Below the pieces are notes generated by a model. That model made no database searches. It was not told the origin of the DNA and was given only the letters and a program-made list of their open reading frames with translations. DNA of 64,000 nt from CALLPQ01 sp039819545 (GTDB lineage: Bacteria > Pseudomonadota > Alphaproteobacteria > Caulobacterales > Parvularculaceae): NCBI GenBank assembly GCA_039819545.1, contig JBCBRS010000008.1:62001-126000 (forward strand), in the 5' to 3' direction. Of the stretch, positions 49,887 to 58,814 are shown piece after piece; the first letter of the stretch is position 1; each line of letters opens with the position of its first letter. The translations under genes and the position numbers were made by a program.

Positions 49887-52436
49887 ATGGGACTGACTGC
49901 CTTTGGGCGCCGCGCTGGCGCGGCGATGTTGCTACTCGTTAGCCTGACCCTGTTGGGGGCCGCCTGTGCGCCGAAGCAAAAGGGTAAAGGCATGTCCTTT
50001 GCCGATCAAACGCGCGGCCTTACCAAGAAGGAAGGGTTTTTCGACCTTTATGTGGACACGCGCGGGGGCCGGGTGCTGGCGCGTTTGCCTGAACCGGGGG
50101 AGGATGGCGTCGCGCTGCGGATGATTTATGCCAATGCGCTCACCGCCGGACTTGGCTCCAACCCTGTGGGTCTGGACCGGGGATTAACCACACGCGGCGC
50201 GGTCATCCGTGTGCGGCAAGTGGGCGCGCGGGCAATCTTTGAGGTGGAGAACTCCCGCTACCGCGCCAATGCCGAGAACCCTGCCGAGCGCGAATCGGTT
50301 GCTGCGTCGTTTGCCCGCTCGCAGCTTTGGGCAGGACCGATCCTCACCACCGCCCGCAATGGCGATCTGCTAGTCGATCTGTCGGGCTTTTTGCGCCGTG
50401 ACGCCATGGATATTGCCGGACAGCTGAAAGCCCGGGGTCAGGGCGCCTATGGGCTCGTGGCAGAGCTGAGCTATCCGGATGCCGCCTCCGCGCTTGCCTT
50501 TCCCGACAATATGGAAATCGATGCCACCCTGACCTTCTCAGCGCAAACACCGGGCCGGGAGGTCAGCCGGACCGCCGCCGATGGTCGGCAATTCACGCTG
50601 ACCATGCACCATTCGTTTGTGCGGTTACCACCAGACGGCTTTACCCCGCGCGCCTTTGACCCGCGGGTGGCGGCCATTGACGTGCCTTATTATGATTTTT
50701 CCGCAGACCTTGCCGCACCGGTAAAACGCGCCTTTGCACGCCGGTTCAGGCTGGAGCGCGAAGACCCCGCTGTTGCTTCCGGCCCGGTGAAAAAGCCGCT
50801 GATTTTCTATGTGGATCGCGGCGCGCCGGAACCCATTCGCTCGGCCCTGATCGATGGCGCCTCCTGGTGGGCTGATGCCTTTGAGGAGGCTGGGCTTGAG
50901 CGCGCCTTCCGCGTGGAAATCCTGCCCGAAGATGCCCACCCCATGGATGTGCGCTACAACGTCATTCAATGGACCCACCGGCAAACGCGTGGCTGGTCCT
51001 ATGGCGGCGGTGTTTATGATCCGCGTACGGGCGAAATGCTCAAGGCGCACGTGATCCTCGGTAGTCAGCGTGTGCGTCAGGATCGCATGATCTTTGAAGG
51101 GCTGGCCGGTACCTCCAAAACCGGTACCGGCGCGGTTGATGATCCCATCGAAATCGCCCTTGCCCGGATCCGGCAGCTTTCCGCCCATGAGGTTGGCCAT
51201 ACACTTGGCTTTGCCCATAATTTTGCAGCATCAACCAATGACCGCGCCTCCGTCATGGATTATCCGGCACCGGATATTCAGGTTACAGACGATGGGGCAC
51301 TGGATTTCAGCCGTGCCTATGCCAGCGGGATTGGTATTTGGGATAAATTTACGGTCAAATGGCTTTACTCGACCTTCGTGCCCGATAGCACCGCGCCCGA
51401 ACGCCAGCGCAGCCTCGATAATATGGTCGACCGCGCCTATGAGCAGGGCTTGCGTTTTGTGGCCGATCGCCATGGTCGGTCCGTCGGCGCGCCCCATGCC
51501 TATGGGTCGGTTTGGGATAATGGCGATGACCCCGTCGCCGCCCTCGACACCGCTATGGCCGTACGGGAAATCGGGTTGCGGAATTTCGATATTCCCATGA
51601 TCAAAGACGGCACACCGCGCGCGCAATTGCGCGAGGTGCTGGTGCCCGTTTATCTTTATCACCGGTATCAGGTGGCCGCCGCAGCCAAGTTGATTGGCGG
51701 CTATGACTTTACCTATGCCAAGGCGGGTGATGGTCTGTCATTTTCTGCGCCAGTGCAGCCAGCCCGCCAGCGCGCCGCCATTGCGGGGCTTCTCAAAACG
51801 CTGGAGCCAAAAGCCCTCAGCCTGCCCGACCGCATTCTTGTGCGCCTTGCCCCGCCGGTGGGCAGCTTTGGTGGCAGTGGCGCCAGTGAGGAATTTGCCA
51901 GCGGTCTTGGCGCTATCTTTGACCCGCTCAGCGCCGCCGACGCCGCGGCAACCGCAACGCTCACCGCCATGCTGGAACCCACACGTCTGGCGCGGCTGAT
52001 CGAAACCAACCGGCGCAATGCAGCGTCACCGTCTTACGAAGAGCTGCTCGCCGCGCTTGAGATCGCGGTTTTTGCCGATGCGCCTGATGCAAAGCTTGCG
52101 CCCATCGCGCGGCGAATTCAGACCCGGTTCCTCCTGACCCTGATGACCTTGAACCGGGATGCCCGCACGAGCCCTGAAGTGCAGGCAGAAACCGATGCGT
52201 ACCTGTTAAAACTGCAAAGCCGCCTCTCCTCCGGTCTTGATGACGATAACCGCAATCCCGCAAAAAATCATCGCGGCTGGCTTTTGTCGTTGATCAGTGA
52301 ACATCTCAATCAGGATATGGCCGTGAACGCGATCCTCGACCAACAGGTAGACATCCCGCCCGGCAGTCCAATTGGCAGCCCGTCTCATGGCGTTTTTGGG
52401 TATCACATGGAAACGTGCTGGCACTGTACACCGTAA
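49887..52436 (+). CDS. Zinc-dependent metalloprotease lipoprotein (DUF5117/DUF4953 type)
   Basis: This 849-residue lipoprotein has a lipobox (LTLLGAAC) after a hydrophobic signal. The N-terminal half corresponds to the DUF5117 region (FFDLYVDTRGGRVLARLPEP). The middle leads to the zinc site HEVGHTLGFAHNF inside RIRQLSAHEVGHTLGF, with all three His ligands and the met-turn-like ASVMDYPAP. WSYGGGVYDPRTGEMLKAHV upstream is typical. Related proteins are predicted outer-membrane-associated proteases of unknown substrate. ATG 49887 follows a GGGG stretch; the TTG start at 49845 is unlikely. Confidence 0.88.
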   Translation: MGLTAFGRRAGAAMLLLVSLTLLGAACAPKQKGKGMSFADQTRGLTKKEGFFDLYVDTRGGRVLARLPEPGEDGVALRMIYANALTAGLGSNPVGLDRGLTTRGAVIRVRQVGARAIFEVENSRYRANAENPAERESVAASFARSQLWAGPILTTARNGDLLVDLSGFLRRDAMDIAGQLKARGQGAYGLVAELSYPDAASALAFPDNMEIDATLTFSAQTPGREVSRTAADGRQFTLTMHHSFVRLPPDGFTPRAFDPRVAAIDVPYYDFSADLAAPVKRAFARRFRLEREDPAVASGPVKKPLIFYVDRGAPEPIRSALIDGASWWADAFEEAGLERAFRVEILPEDAHPMDVRYNVIQWTHRQTRGWSYGGGVYDPRTGEMLKAHVILGSQRVRQDRMIFEGLAGTSKTGTGAVDDPIEIALARIRQLSAHEVGHTLGFAHNFAASTNDRASVMDYPAPDIQVTDDGALDFSRAYASGIGIWDKFTVKWLYSTFVPDSTAPERQRSLDNMVDRAYEQGLRFVADRHGRSVGAPHAYGSVWDNGDDPVAALDTAMAVREIGLRNFDIPMIKDGTPRAQLREVLVPVYLYHRYQVAAAAKLIGGYDFTYAKAGDGLSFSAPVQPARQRAAIAGLLKTLEPKALSLPDRILVRLAPPVGSFGGSGASEEFASGLGAIFDPLSAADAAATATLTAMLEPTRLARLIETNRRNAASPSYEELLAALEIAVFADAPDAKLAPIARRIQTRFLLTLMTLNRDARTSPEVQAETDAYLLKLQSRLSSGLDDDNRNPAKNHRGWLLSLISEHLNQDMAVNAILDQQVDIPPGSPIGSPSHGVFGYHMETCWHCTP

Positions 52437-52604
52437 CGTCCTCAAAAATTGGGTTTGGTAAATACGCATTAAGCTAAAGATGGGGTGAATGAACCCTAAA
52501 CAAATTCAATAAAAAACTTTCATGGCTGGCAATAGGTATATTGCTACGCTCTGATCTATTGAAATGATGCGTTTGGCTTTTGCGGGATTTATCTGGGGAG
52601 ATAA

Positions 52605-53066
52605 ATGGGAACTCTTTTATCCGGCGAAGGGCGATCAAACCGTTCGGTTTGGTGGCTCACCCATCTTGTAACAATCACCGGCCTGTATCTTGTTGGGCTG
52701 GTGACCTGTGCGGTGCTGACAAGCGATAGCACAACCCATGAAATCCAGACACTGATGTTACCGGCGGCCCTTGTCATTGCAATCCTGATGATTTGGACAC
52801 TGACCGCTGTTTGCGTGCGCCGTCTGCATGATTTTGGTTGGTCGGGCCTTTGGTTGGGGCTCGCGCTGATCCCCGTTTTTGGTCAGGTCTGGTTTGTCTA
52901 TGTGCTGGGAATAAAATCCGGGCACGGCGCGGCGAATGAGTTTGGCGAGGCACCGCCAGCACTCGCGGACGGCCTGCGCACGCTAAAACGGCTCATCAAT
53001 GAAAACGGCAGATTGTCCCGGCGGATCAATTGCTTCAATGGCGTTTTTCGAGGATCAGACGGGTGA
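52605..53066 (+). CDS. DUF805 family membrane protein
   Basis: This 153-residue protein has DUF805 hallmarks: N-terminal GRSNRSVWWLTHLVTITGLY, VRRLHDFGWSGLWLGL and IPVFGQVWFVYVLGIK. Three or four transmembrane helices are visible. The conserved RRLHDxGxSG motif ties it to the family, whose role is unknown. GGGAGATAA precedes the ATG. The last 32 bases overlap the end of the convergent methyltransferase-like gene, so the two transcripts would form antisense ends. Confidence 0.82.
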   Translation: MGTLLSGEGRSNRSVWWLTHLVTITGLYLVGLVTCAVLTSDSTTHEIQTLMLPAALVIAILMIWTLTAVCVRRLHDFGWSGLWLGLALIPVFGQVWFVYVLGIKSGHGAANEFGEAPPALADGLRTLKRLINENGRLSRRINCFNGVFRGSDG

Positions 53067-53970
53067 TCTGCAGGTAGCCGGCCTCCAGCGCCTCTAAACG
53101 CTCTGCCCACAGATTTGCGTGCGTGCCAAGCAACGTCACGAGCCCAGCCCGCTGGCGATTGTCGGCAACACCATTGAGGATTTGCCAGGCCGACCGCCAG
53201 CCCGCCCAGCCCTGACGAACCAGCGGGATAAAGGTTGCCGTATCGTCAACCTCGCCAATGACATCGAAGCCGGATTTTTCTGCCGCCTCGCGCAGTGTTG
53301 TTACGGGATGGGCAACCCCTTGCCACGGGCTGGCAAAGGCTGATTTCAACCGGATCTCGCGCCGCGGCACAGTAAAGTCGACCGCAACACCCTTGCCCCC
53401 CGGTGATAGTAGGTCACTCAGGAGGCGGAATGGTTGCACCATATCGCTTTCGCGGTGCGCCTCAAACAAGATCATACCGCCATCCATGGTGGCGCGGCCC
53501 GACCGCTTGCGTAAATGGCTATAATCGATGAGACGCACCCCTTGCGCCGGACACGCGCGGCGGGTGTAACCGGTCGTGCGCCAGCGCGTCCCGGTTTTCA
53601 AATCAAACAGCGGTGCCCCGCGCCCTGCCCCAAGCACAGCCACGCGCGCACTGGTATCGATCATCAAAGATCGGGCAAGGTGCAACGTCCAGCCGGGACT
53701 ACCCGGTTCAATGCGCCCCGGACCCCAGATCGCCTCCGCCACCAGGTCGGCCTGATCATCAATAGAGGCAAGGGGGCGACCCGCCCGGCTGTGTTGCAGC
53801 AGGACAGACCGACGCTCCACATACGGATCAAAGTCATACCCCTCCCACCAGGCATGGAAACGGCGACCGAGATAAGAGAGCTTTGGCGTAATTCCCGGCA
53901 AACGCTGGATCGACCCGCGCACAGCGGGCGATGCAAGAGCCGGAGAAGAAGATGATGCAAGCGGCGCCAT
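53035..53970 (-). CDS. SAM-dependent methyltransferase-like protein
   Basis: This 311-residue protein contains a Rossmann-like SAM motif, RVAVLGAGRGAPLFDL, at about residues 108-123, then LIDYSHLRKRSGRATMDG and LLSDLLSPGGKGVAVDFTVP, the usual post-motif strands. An N-terminal WWEGYDFDPYVERR stretch is unusual. It probably methylates a small molecule or RNA, but specificity is not inferable. It ends the minus-strand run that begins with dxs, 53 bases after the uracil-DNA glycosylase-like gene. Confidence 0.68.
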   Translation of the reverse strand: MAPLASSSSPALASPAVRGSIQRLPGITPKLSYLGRRFHAWWEGYDFDPYVERRSVLLQHSRAGRPLASIDDQADLVAEAIWGPGRIEPGSPGWTLHLARSLMIDTSARVAVLGAGRGAPLFDLKTGTRWRTTGYTRRACPAQGVRLIDYSHLRKRSGRATMDGGMILFEAHRESDMVQPFRLLSDLLSPGGKGVAVDFTVPRREIRLKSAFASPWQGVAHPVTTLREAAEKSGFDVIGEVDDTATFIPLVRQGWAGWRSAWQILNGVADNRQRAGLVTLLGTHANLWAERLEALEAGYLQITRLILEKRH

Positions 53971-54023
53971 GGGTCATCACATGAATTAAAGGCCCAAATT
54001 GGCACAGCAACGCTACGAATTCG

Positions 54024-54677
54024 TTAAGGATTGCCCGGCCGCGCCGGACCGTTCGCCCGGATTTGTGTAATCCGCTGGCGAAGCACAGGGATAATCTCGT
54101 TCTCGAACACCCGATTACGCGCCAGCCATGCATTATTGCGCCAGGATGGATGTGGCATCGGAATAAAACGCGGCCCAAAGTCCCGCCAGTTTGCCACCGT
54201 CTGCGTCAAGGTGCGCGCCGCCCCCGCCCCCAGATGCCATCGCTGCGCATAAAGACCCACCAACAAGATAAGGTCCAGTTGCGCCAAGTGATCCATTAAT
54301 GGCGCCCGCCAGGTTTGCGCGCATTCTGGTCGGGGTGGCAGGTCGGCACCTTTGTGGTTTTGACCGGGAAAACAAAATCCCATGGGAACGATGGCGACTT
54401 TGCTCGCGTCGTAAAAGAACGCCTCATCAACACCCATCCAGATGCGCAGGCGATCACCCGACGGGTCAGTGAAAGGTCGCCCGCTCGCGTGAACCCGCGT
54501 GCCCGGTGCCTGGCCGAAAATGCCAATTCGCGCAGTGGCGGAAACCTGCAAAACCGGTCGTGGCTGGTGCGCAAAATGCGGGGCGCAAAGGGTGCAGGCC
54601 CGAATATCAGCCACCAGACGGGTCAGGTCCGCGGGGTCACGCTTCTTGTTATTCCCCGCTACAACCGGCGTTGCCAT
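54024..54677 (-). CDS. Uracil-DNA glycosylase family protein
   Basis: This 217-residue protein shows the UDG-superfamily loop IGIFGQAPGTRVHASGRPF, then FTDPSGDRLRIWMGV and a C-terminal MPHPSWRNNAWL, corresponding to the H-P-S motif. It removes uracil or related damaged bases in base-excision repair. The N-terminal RACTLCAP..R resembles the Cys region of Fe-S UDGs but with too few Cys to be certain of a cluster. The gene begins directly after the stop of the preceding gene (TGA ATG abutting), so translation is coupled. Confidence 0.88.
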   Translation of the reverse strand: MATPVVAGNNKKRDPADLTRLVADIRACTLCAPHFAHQPRPVLQVSATARIGIFGQAPGTRVHASGRPFTDPSGDRLRIWMGVDEAFFYDASKVAIVPMGFCFPGQNHKGADLPPRPECAQTWRAPLMDHLAQLDLILLVGLYAQRWHLGAGAARTLTQTVANWRDFGPRFIPMPHPSWRNNAWLARNRVFENEIIPVLRQRITQIRANGPARPGNP

Positions 54678-55223
54678 TCAGGCACCGGAAGGACGAAAGA
54701 GGTCCTTAAACTGACAAATTTCCGCGGACCCGTTCGGTACGCCCGATGCGGTTTGGTTGGCCTCGATCATAATTTCATCTGTACAAATATCATCGATCAG
54801 CTGATCAAGTGAGGAAACCTCAGCGCCGAGGTTTAGCTTGCTGCCGTCGCGGTCCCGCCCCGTGAGCAGTTTTTTAGCGCGCCCCAGCTGGTCCACCACA
54901 AAAACCGGTTGCCCAGAAAGATGTGCAACAACCGCATCGCGCGCCATTGTCTCACGCGCAGGCAGCGTAACGATAAGCGCCGCCGGATATGCCGATTTCA
55001 AGCGACCAACCGACGCGGCCTGTGCCGGCTGTCGCGGGGATTGAGCAAGGCTTTGCAGCGTGGCCATGCGGCTTGTATCGGGGACCGGATACATCACCCG
55101 GTTAATCACAAACGGCGCCAGCGCAAACAGGGCGCCCAGCGACAGGAGAAGCGCCTTGTCCTGGCGAATAATTGCCGGAATACGCCGCCAGGTCTTCAAC
55201 ACATGCTTCAATTGCTCACTCAC
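54678..55223 (-). CDS. Hypothetical membrane-anchored protein
   Basis: This 181-residue protein has one N-terminal transmembrane helix (LLLSLGALFALAPFVINRV) and a soluble tail containing AHLSGQPVFVVDQLGRAKKL and SSLDQLIDDICTDEIMIEA. I recognise no family. The start is GTG at 55223, overlapping the GFA gene stop by four bases (GTGA), and its own stop abuts the glycosylase start. It therefore belongs to the dxs operon by position only. Confidence 0.65.
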   Translation of the reverse strand: MSEQLKHVLKTWRRIPAIIRQDKALLLSLGALFALAPFVINRVMYPVPDTSRMATLQSLAQSPRQPAQAASVGRLKSAYPAALIVTLPARETMARDAVVAHLSGQPVFVVDQLGRAKKLLTGRDRDGSKLNLGAEVSSLDQLIDDICTDEIMIEANQTASGVPNGSAEICQFKDLFRPSGA

Positions 55224-55621
55224 TGGCTCAGATGGGCAAGGTCACCGGCATGCGCCTCCCAGTTTTGGCCATCGAAGGGTTCGATGGTGATATGGGAGAA
55301 CTGCGCGCGGTCCATACACCGCAGGTTTAGCGAGATACCGTCAGGATTGGAACGCGGCGTATAGTACGGTTTGACCCCGCAATATTGGCAAAAGGTATGG
55401 CGTGCAGCGCCGGTGTTGAAGCGATAGGTGGTGAGCGCCGTTTGATCGCCAAGCATGACCACATCGCGCTTCGGCACGATCACATGGAGGTACCCAAGCC
55501 GGGTGCAAATCGAACAATTGCACTCATGGGCGGTTATCTCACCCGGCAGCATGGCTTCAAACCGCACGCGCCCGCAATGACAAGCCCCGGTTTTGGTAGA
55601 ACGTTCATCTGCACACACCAT
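55220..55621 (-). CDS. GFA family (glutathione-dependent formaldehyde-activating) protein
   Basis: This 133-residue protein has the Mss4-like zinc sites of GFA enzymes: GACHCGRVRFEA, ECNCSICTRLGYLHV and HTFCQYCGVKPYYTP. The family includes S-hydroxymethylglutathione synthase, but most members are uncharacterised. Start ATG overlaps the preceding stop by one base (TAATG), and the stop overlaps the next gene by four bases. Confidence 0.9.
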   Translation of the reverse strand: MVCADERSTKTGACHCGRVRFEAMLPGEITAHECNCSICTRLGYLHVIVPKRDVVMLGDQTALTTYRFNTGAARHTFCQYCGVKPYYTPRSNPDGISLNLRCMDRAQFSHITIEPFDGQNWEAHAGDLAHLSQ

Positions 55622-56181
55622 TAGTCGCCTTGAACGCCGCGCTTGAGGCCGGGCAGACCATCAATACTCTGCGCATTGGTCTTATAGCGATGCTCCATCC
55701 ACTCATCGGTGGGTTTAGCATCAAGCCAGCGATTAAGCTGATCGCGCTCGCCCTTAAACTCATAGAACGGAACACCCCAGCCGCAGCTATCTGCAATACG
55801 GGTGATCTTGATACGGATTACAGCGCGCGCCTTCTCGTATCCCGGAAAGAGCGAGAACAGGTCGGGAAACTCCGGCGCATCCATGGCAATTGCCTCGCCC
55901 TCCCCGTAGAGACGCAGGATGTTTGCCGGCCCCTCAAAGGCGCAGAACATGATAGTAATGCGCCCATTTTCCGTAACATGGGCATGGGTCTCAATGCCAG
56001 AACCACCGAGATCAAGATAAGCCACTGTGAGGGGATCAATAATGGCAAAACTGTCATACCCCTTGGGCGAGACATTCACATGCCCCTCACCCGACAACGG
56101 CGCCGTCGCCACGAAGAACATCTTCTGAGCCCGGATGAACGCGACAAGCCGGTCGTCAAGGCGGTCGTACAGTTTACCCAT
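55621..56181 (-). CDS. Pyridoxamine 5'-phosphate oxidase-like FMN protein
   Basis: This 186-residue protein belongs to the split-barrel FMN-binding PNPOx-like superfamily. FFVATAPLSGEGHVNVSPKG at the N-terminus, AYLDLGGSGIETHAHVTENG, and FEGPANILRLYGEG are typical. Such proteins are often F420- or flavin-binding oxidoreductases rather than true PdxH. Its start overlaps the end of dxs by eight bases and its stop overlaps the GFA start by one. The function is not assigned. Confidence 0.88.
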   Translation of the reverse strand: MGKLYDRLDDRLVAFIRAQKMFFVATAPLSGEGHVNVSPKGYDSFAIIDPLTVAYLDLGGSGIETHAHVTENGRITIMFCAFEGPANILRLYGEGEAIAMDAPEFPDLFSLFPGYEKARAVIRIKITRIADSCGWGVPFYEFKGERDQLNRWLDAKPTDEWMEHRYKTNAQSIDGLPGLKRGVQGD

Positions 56182-58102
56182 GCAAATTCACAACGTCCGC
56201 CGTAATCCCCAACGCGTGGCGGACCGTCTCGACGATTTGTGGCGCATTCAGACGGGCCTCATCATACATTTTTGCAGGCGAGTTGTGATCCTGAAACCGG
56301 TCTGGCAACGTCATGGTCCGGATTTTCAATCCATTATCGAGAGCACCGACACTGGCGAGGTGGTGCATGACGATAGCGCCAAAGCCACAGATCGATCCTT
56401 CTTCAACAGTCACGAGGACTTCATGCTCGCGCGCGAGGCGTTCGGTCATGTCTGCGTCGAGGGGTTTGGCAAAACGCGCATCGGCAACCGTAGTGGAAAG
56501 CCCCTGCGCTTCCAAAATGTCGGCCGCTTTCAAGGTTTCGGCAAGACGCCCGCCATAGGCAAGAAGAGCAACTTTCGTCCCCTCACGGATAATCCGGCCT
56601 TTGCCGATTTCAAGGATCGAGCCGCGCGCAGGCATATCCACGCCGACGCCTTCACCGCGCGGATAGCGGAAGGCGATTGGCCCCTCGTCATACTCCACCG
56701 CCGTGCGGGTCATATGCATCAGGTCCGCCTCGTCACCCGCGGCCATGAGAACCATGTTCGGCAGGCAACCAAGATAGGCGATATCGAACGCCCCCGCATG
56801 GGTTTGGCCATCGGCCCCCACCAGGCCGGCGCGATCCATGGGCAAGCGTACGGGCAGGTTCTGGATTGCAATATCATGCACAACCGAATCGTAGGCCCGC
56901 TGAAGGAAAGTTGAGTAGATCGCCGCAAATGGGCGCAAGCCGTCGGCGGCAAGACCGGCGGCAAAGGTCACCGCATGTTGCTCCGCAATGCCCACATCAT
57001 ACATGCGGTCAGGATAAACATCGGCGAACATATCAAGGCTTGTGCCGGACGGCATCGCGGCGGTGATCCCGATAATTCGATCGTCTTCCTCTGCCTCCTG
57101 AATAAGGGTTTTGGCGAAGACTTTCTGATAGGCAGGCGCATTCGGTGTGGGCTTGTTCATCTTGCCGGAGACGACATCGAATTTTGCCACACCATGATAT
57201 TTATCTGCCGCTTCTTCGGCGGGCGCGTAGCCTTTGCCTTTTTGAGTGACCACGTGAACAAGCACGGGGCCATCCTTCATGTCACGGGCATTTTCCAGCA
57301 CCGGGACCAGATGATCGAGATTATGACCGTCAATGGGCCCCACATAGTAAAAGCCCAGTTCTTCAAAAAGGGTGCCGCCGGTAACCATGCCGCGGCCATA
57401 TTCTTCGGCCTTGGCGAGCTGTTTATAAATTGCCTGGGGCAGACGCTTACCCAGTTGTTTGGAGAAAGACCGGAAGCCCTGATAAACACCCGATGATGAG
57501 GCGCGCGCAAGATAGGCGCTCATGGCCCCAACCGGCGGGGCAATTGACATATCATTATCGTTCAGGATAACGATCATCCGTGTACCGAGATGTCCTGCAT
57601 TGTTCATGGCCTCATAGGCCATACCCGCGGACATGGATCCGTCACCGATAACCGCGATGGCGTGATTGTCTTTTTTCTGGTGATCGCGCGCACAGGCAAA
57701 ACCGAGGGCCGCCGAGATGGACGTTGCCGCGTGGGCGGCGCCAAACGGGTCATATTCGCTCTCGGATCGCTTGGTGAAACCCGAAAGCCCTCCACCCTGA
57801 CGCAGCGTGCGGATACGGTCACGGCGCCCGGTGAGAATTTTGTGCGGGTAACACTGGTGCCCCACATCCCAGACGAGTTTGTCATCGGGTGTGTTAAACA
57901 CATAATGGATCGCTGTCGTCAGTTCCACCACGCCAAGACCAGAACCCAGATGCCCGCCCGTATGCGAAACGGCATCGATCATCTCCGCACGCAACTCATC
58001 GGCCAGCTGGCGCAGGTCCGACTTGTCCAGCTTGCGCAAATCGGCGGGCCAGGTCACTTGATCGAGAAGCGGCGTTGTGGTTTCGGTTGGCGTGTCGGTC
58101 AT
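56174..58102 (-). CDS. dxs: 1-deoxy-D-xylulose-5-phosphate synthase
   Basis: Dxs (642 residues) makes DXP from pyruvate and glyceraldehyde-3-phosphate, starting the MEP isoprenoid pathway and thiamine/pyridoxal precursors. The TPP-binding motif is AVIGDGSMSAGMAYEAMNN, and the transketolase-like domain includes IGITAAMPSGTSLDMF and DVGIAEQHAVTFAAGLA. HTGGHLGSGLGVVELT near the N-terminus is also standard. ATG 58102 follows CAGGA; the frame to 58123 is an extension. It begins a five-gene chain with overlapping or abutting frames. The ispA gene that commonly precedes dxs is absent. Confidence 0.96.
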   Translation of the reverse strand: MTDTPTETTTPLLDQVTWPADLRKLDKSDLRQLADELRAEMIDAVSHTGGHLGSGLGVVELTTAIHYVFNTPDDKLVWDVGHQCYPHKILTGRRDRIRTLRQGGGLSGFTKRSESEYDPFGAAHAATSISAALGFACARDHQKKDNHAIAVIGDGSMSAGMAYEAMNNAGHLGTRMIVILNDNDMSIAPPVGAMSAYLARASSSGVYQGFRSFSKQLGKRLPQAIYKQLAKAEEYGRGMVTGGTLFEELGFYYVGPIDGHNLDHLVPVLENARDMKDGPVLVHVVTQKGKGYAPAEEAADKYHGVAKFDVVSGKMNKPTPNAPAYQKVFAKTLIQEAEEDDRIIGITAAMPSGTSLDMFADVYPDRMYDVGIAEQHAVTFAAGLAADGLRPFAAIYSTFLQRAYDSVVHDIAIQNLPVRLPMDRAGLVGADGQTHAGAFDIAYLGCLPNMVLMAAGDEADLMHMTRTAVEYDEGPIAFRYPRGEGVGVDMPARGSILEIGKGRIIREGTKVALLAYGGRLAETLKAADILEAQGLSTTVADARFAKPLDADMTERLAREHEVLVTVEEGSICGFGAIVMHHLASVGALDNGLKIRTMTLPDRFQDHNSPAKMYDEARLNAPQIVETVRHALGITADVVNLHG

Positions 58103-58328
58103 AGGAAATCCTGAATACTGCAACTTTTCTCATCGCAAAGCGCCATGCGAAAGTGTGTGGCGCCGAACGCGAAATCATCGCTCTTTATGGCGCGTTTTTC
58201 AGTTGGGGGAAAGACGGGCCTCGCCAATTCAAGGTCAATTTTGCGATGTTTGCGCAATCGCTGTTGCGTCGGTGCCCTAAGCCTGTGCCGACTGAATTTT
58301 TGCATCATTTTGCAGATGGTGTGGCAGA

Positions 58329-58354
58329 CCCCGGCTCAGCGGCCGGGGATACGC
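58329..58354 (+). repeat. Intergenic palindromic element, family 2, copy 2
   Basis: Arms CCCCGGC/GCCGGGG around tcagcg, then ATACGC. Apart from the loop it matches the element at 30095, including the ATACG extension. It lies in the xseB-dxs gap. Confidence 0.55.
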
Positions 58355-58380
58355 AACTCAATCTCAAACGAAGGCCGTAC

Positions 58381-58408
58381 GCCCGGGCACGCGCCACAGA
58401 CCCGGCAA
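58381..58408 (+). repeat. Degenerate family 1 palindrome
   Basis: GCCCGGGCACGCGCC followed by acagaCCCGGCA recalls the CCCGGGCAAGCG..GCCGACCCGGG element but with several differences. Weak assignment. Confidence 0.35.
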
Positions 58409-58509
58409 CTGTTTGAATACACGCCGAACCCGTTGACAGACCCATTACCCAGTGGATCAAGCCGGAAACTTGGCGTTTCTCTCCACAACGAGAACCGTAC
58501 GCTAATTTC

Positions 58510-58752
58510 CTAGTCGAAGCTTGTCGGCTCGGCGGAGACGCTACCGCGGTCATCAACCACAATCTTTTCGATTTTTTCCTGCGCCGATTGCAACTTTGTG
58601 GCGCAATGGGCTTTTAGGGCTGCGCCGCGTTCATAGAGCGCAATGGATTCTTCAAGCTCCGCCCGCCCGCTCTCCAGCTTCTGGACGATCTCCTCCAGTT
58701 CGGCCAGCGCGGTTTCGAACGTCATTTTCTTGATGTCAGCTGGCGTTGCCAT
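58510..58752 (-). CDS. xseB: Exodeoxyribonuclease VII small subunit
   Basis: XseB (80 residues) forms the exonuclease VII complex with XseA, degrading single-stranded DNA. The coiled-coil helices are typical: MTFETALAELEEIVQKLES then RAELEESIALYERGAALKAH. Length and pattern match the family. xseA lies elsewhere. It sits after nagZ on the same strand, and dxs follows after a 407-base gap. Confidence 0.93.
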   Translation of the reverse strand: MATPADIKKMTFETALAELEEIVQKLESGRAELEESIALYERGAALKAHCATKLQSAQEKIEKIVVDDRGSVSAEPTSFD

Positions 58753-58814
58753 GGCGGCGATCTCCTCTCATACGGCACCCGGTTATAGGACGATGCGCCG
58801 TGCGGGCAATTGTT

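Larger units (their letters stand above)
58103..58509. other. Intergenic region between xseB and dxs
   Basis: 407 bases without a supportable gene on either strand. It contains palindromes at 58329-58354 and 58381-58408. It occupies the position where many alphaproteobacteria carry ispA (farnesyl diphosphate synthase). It must contain the dxs promoter, if xseB transcripts do not read through. Confidence 0.5.
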
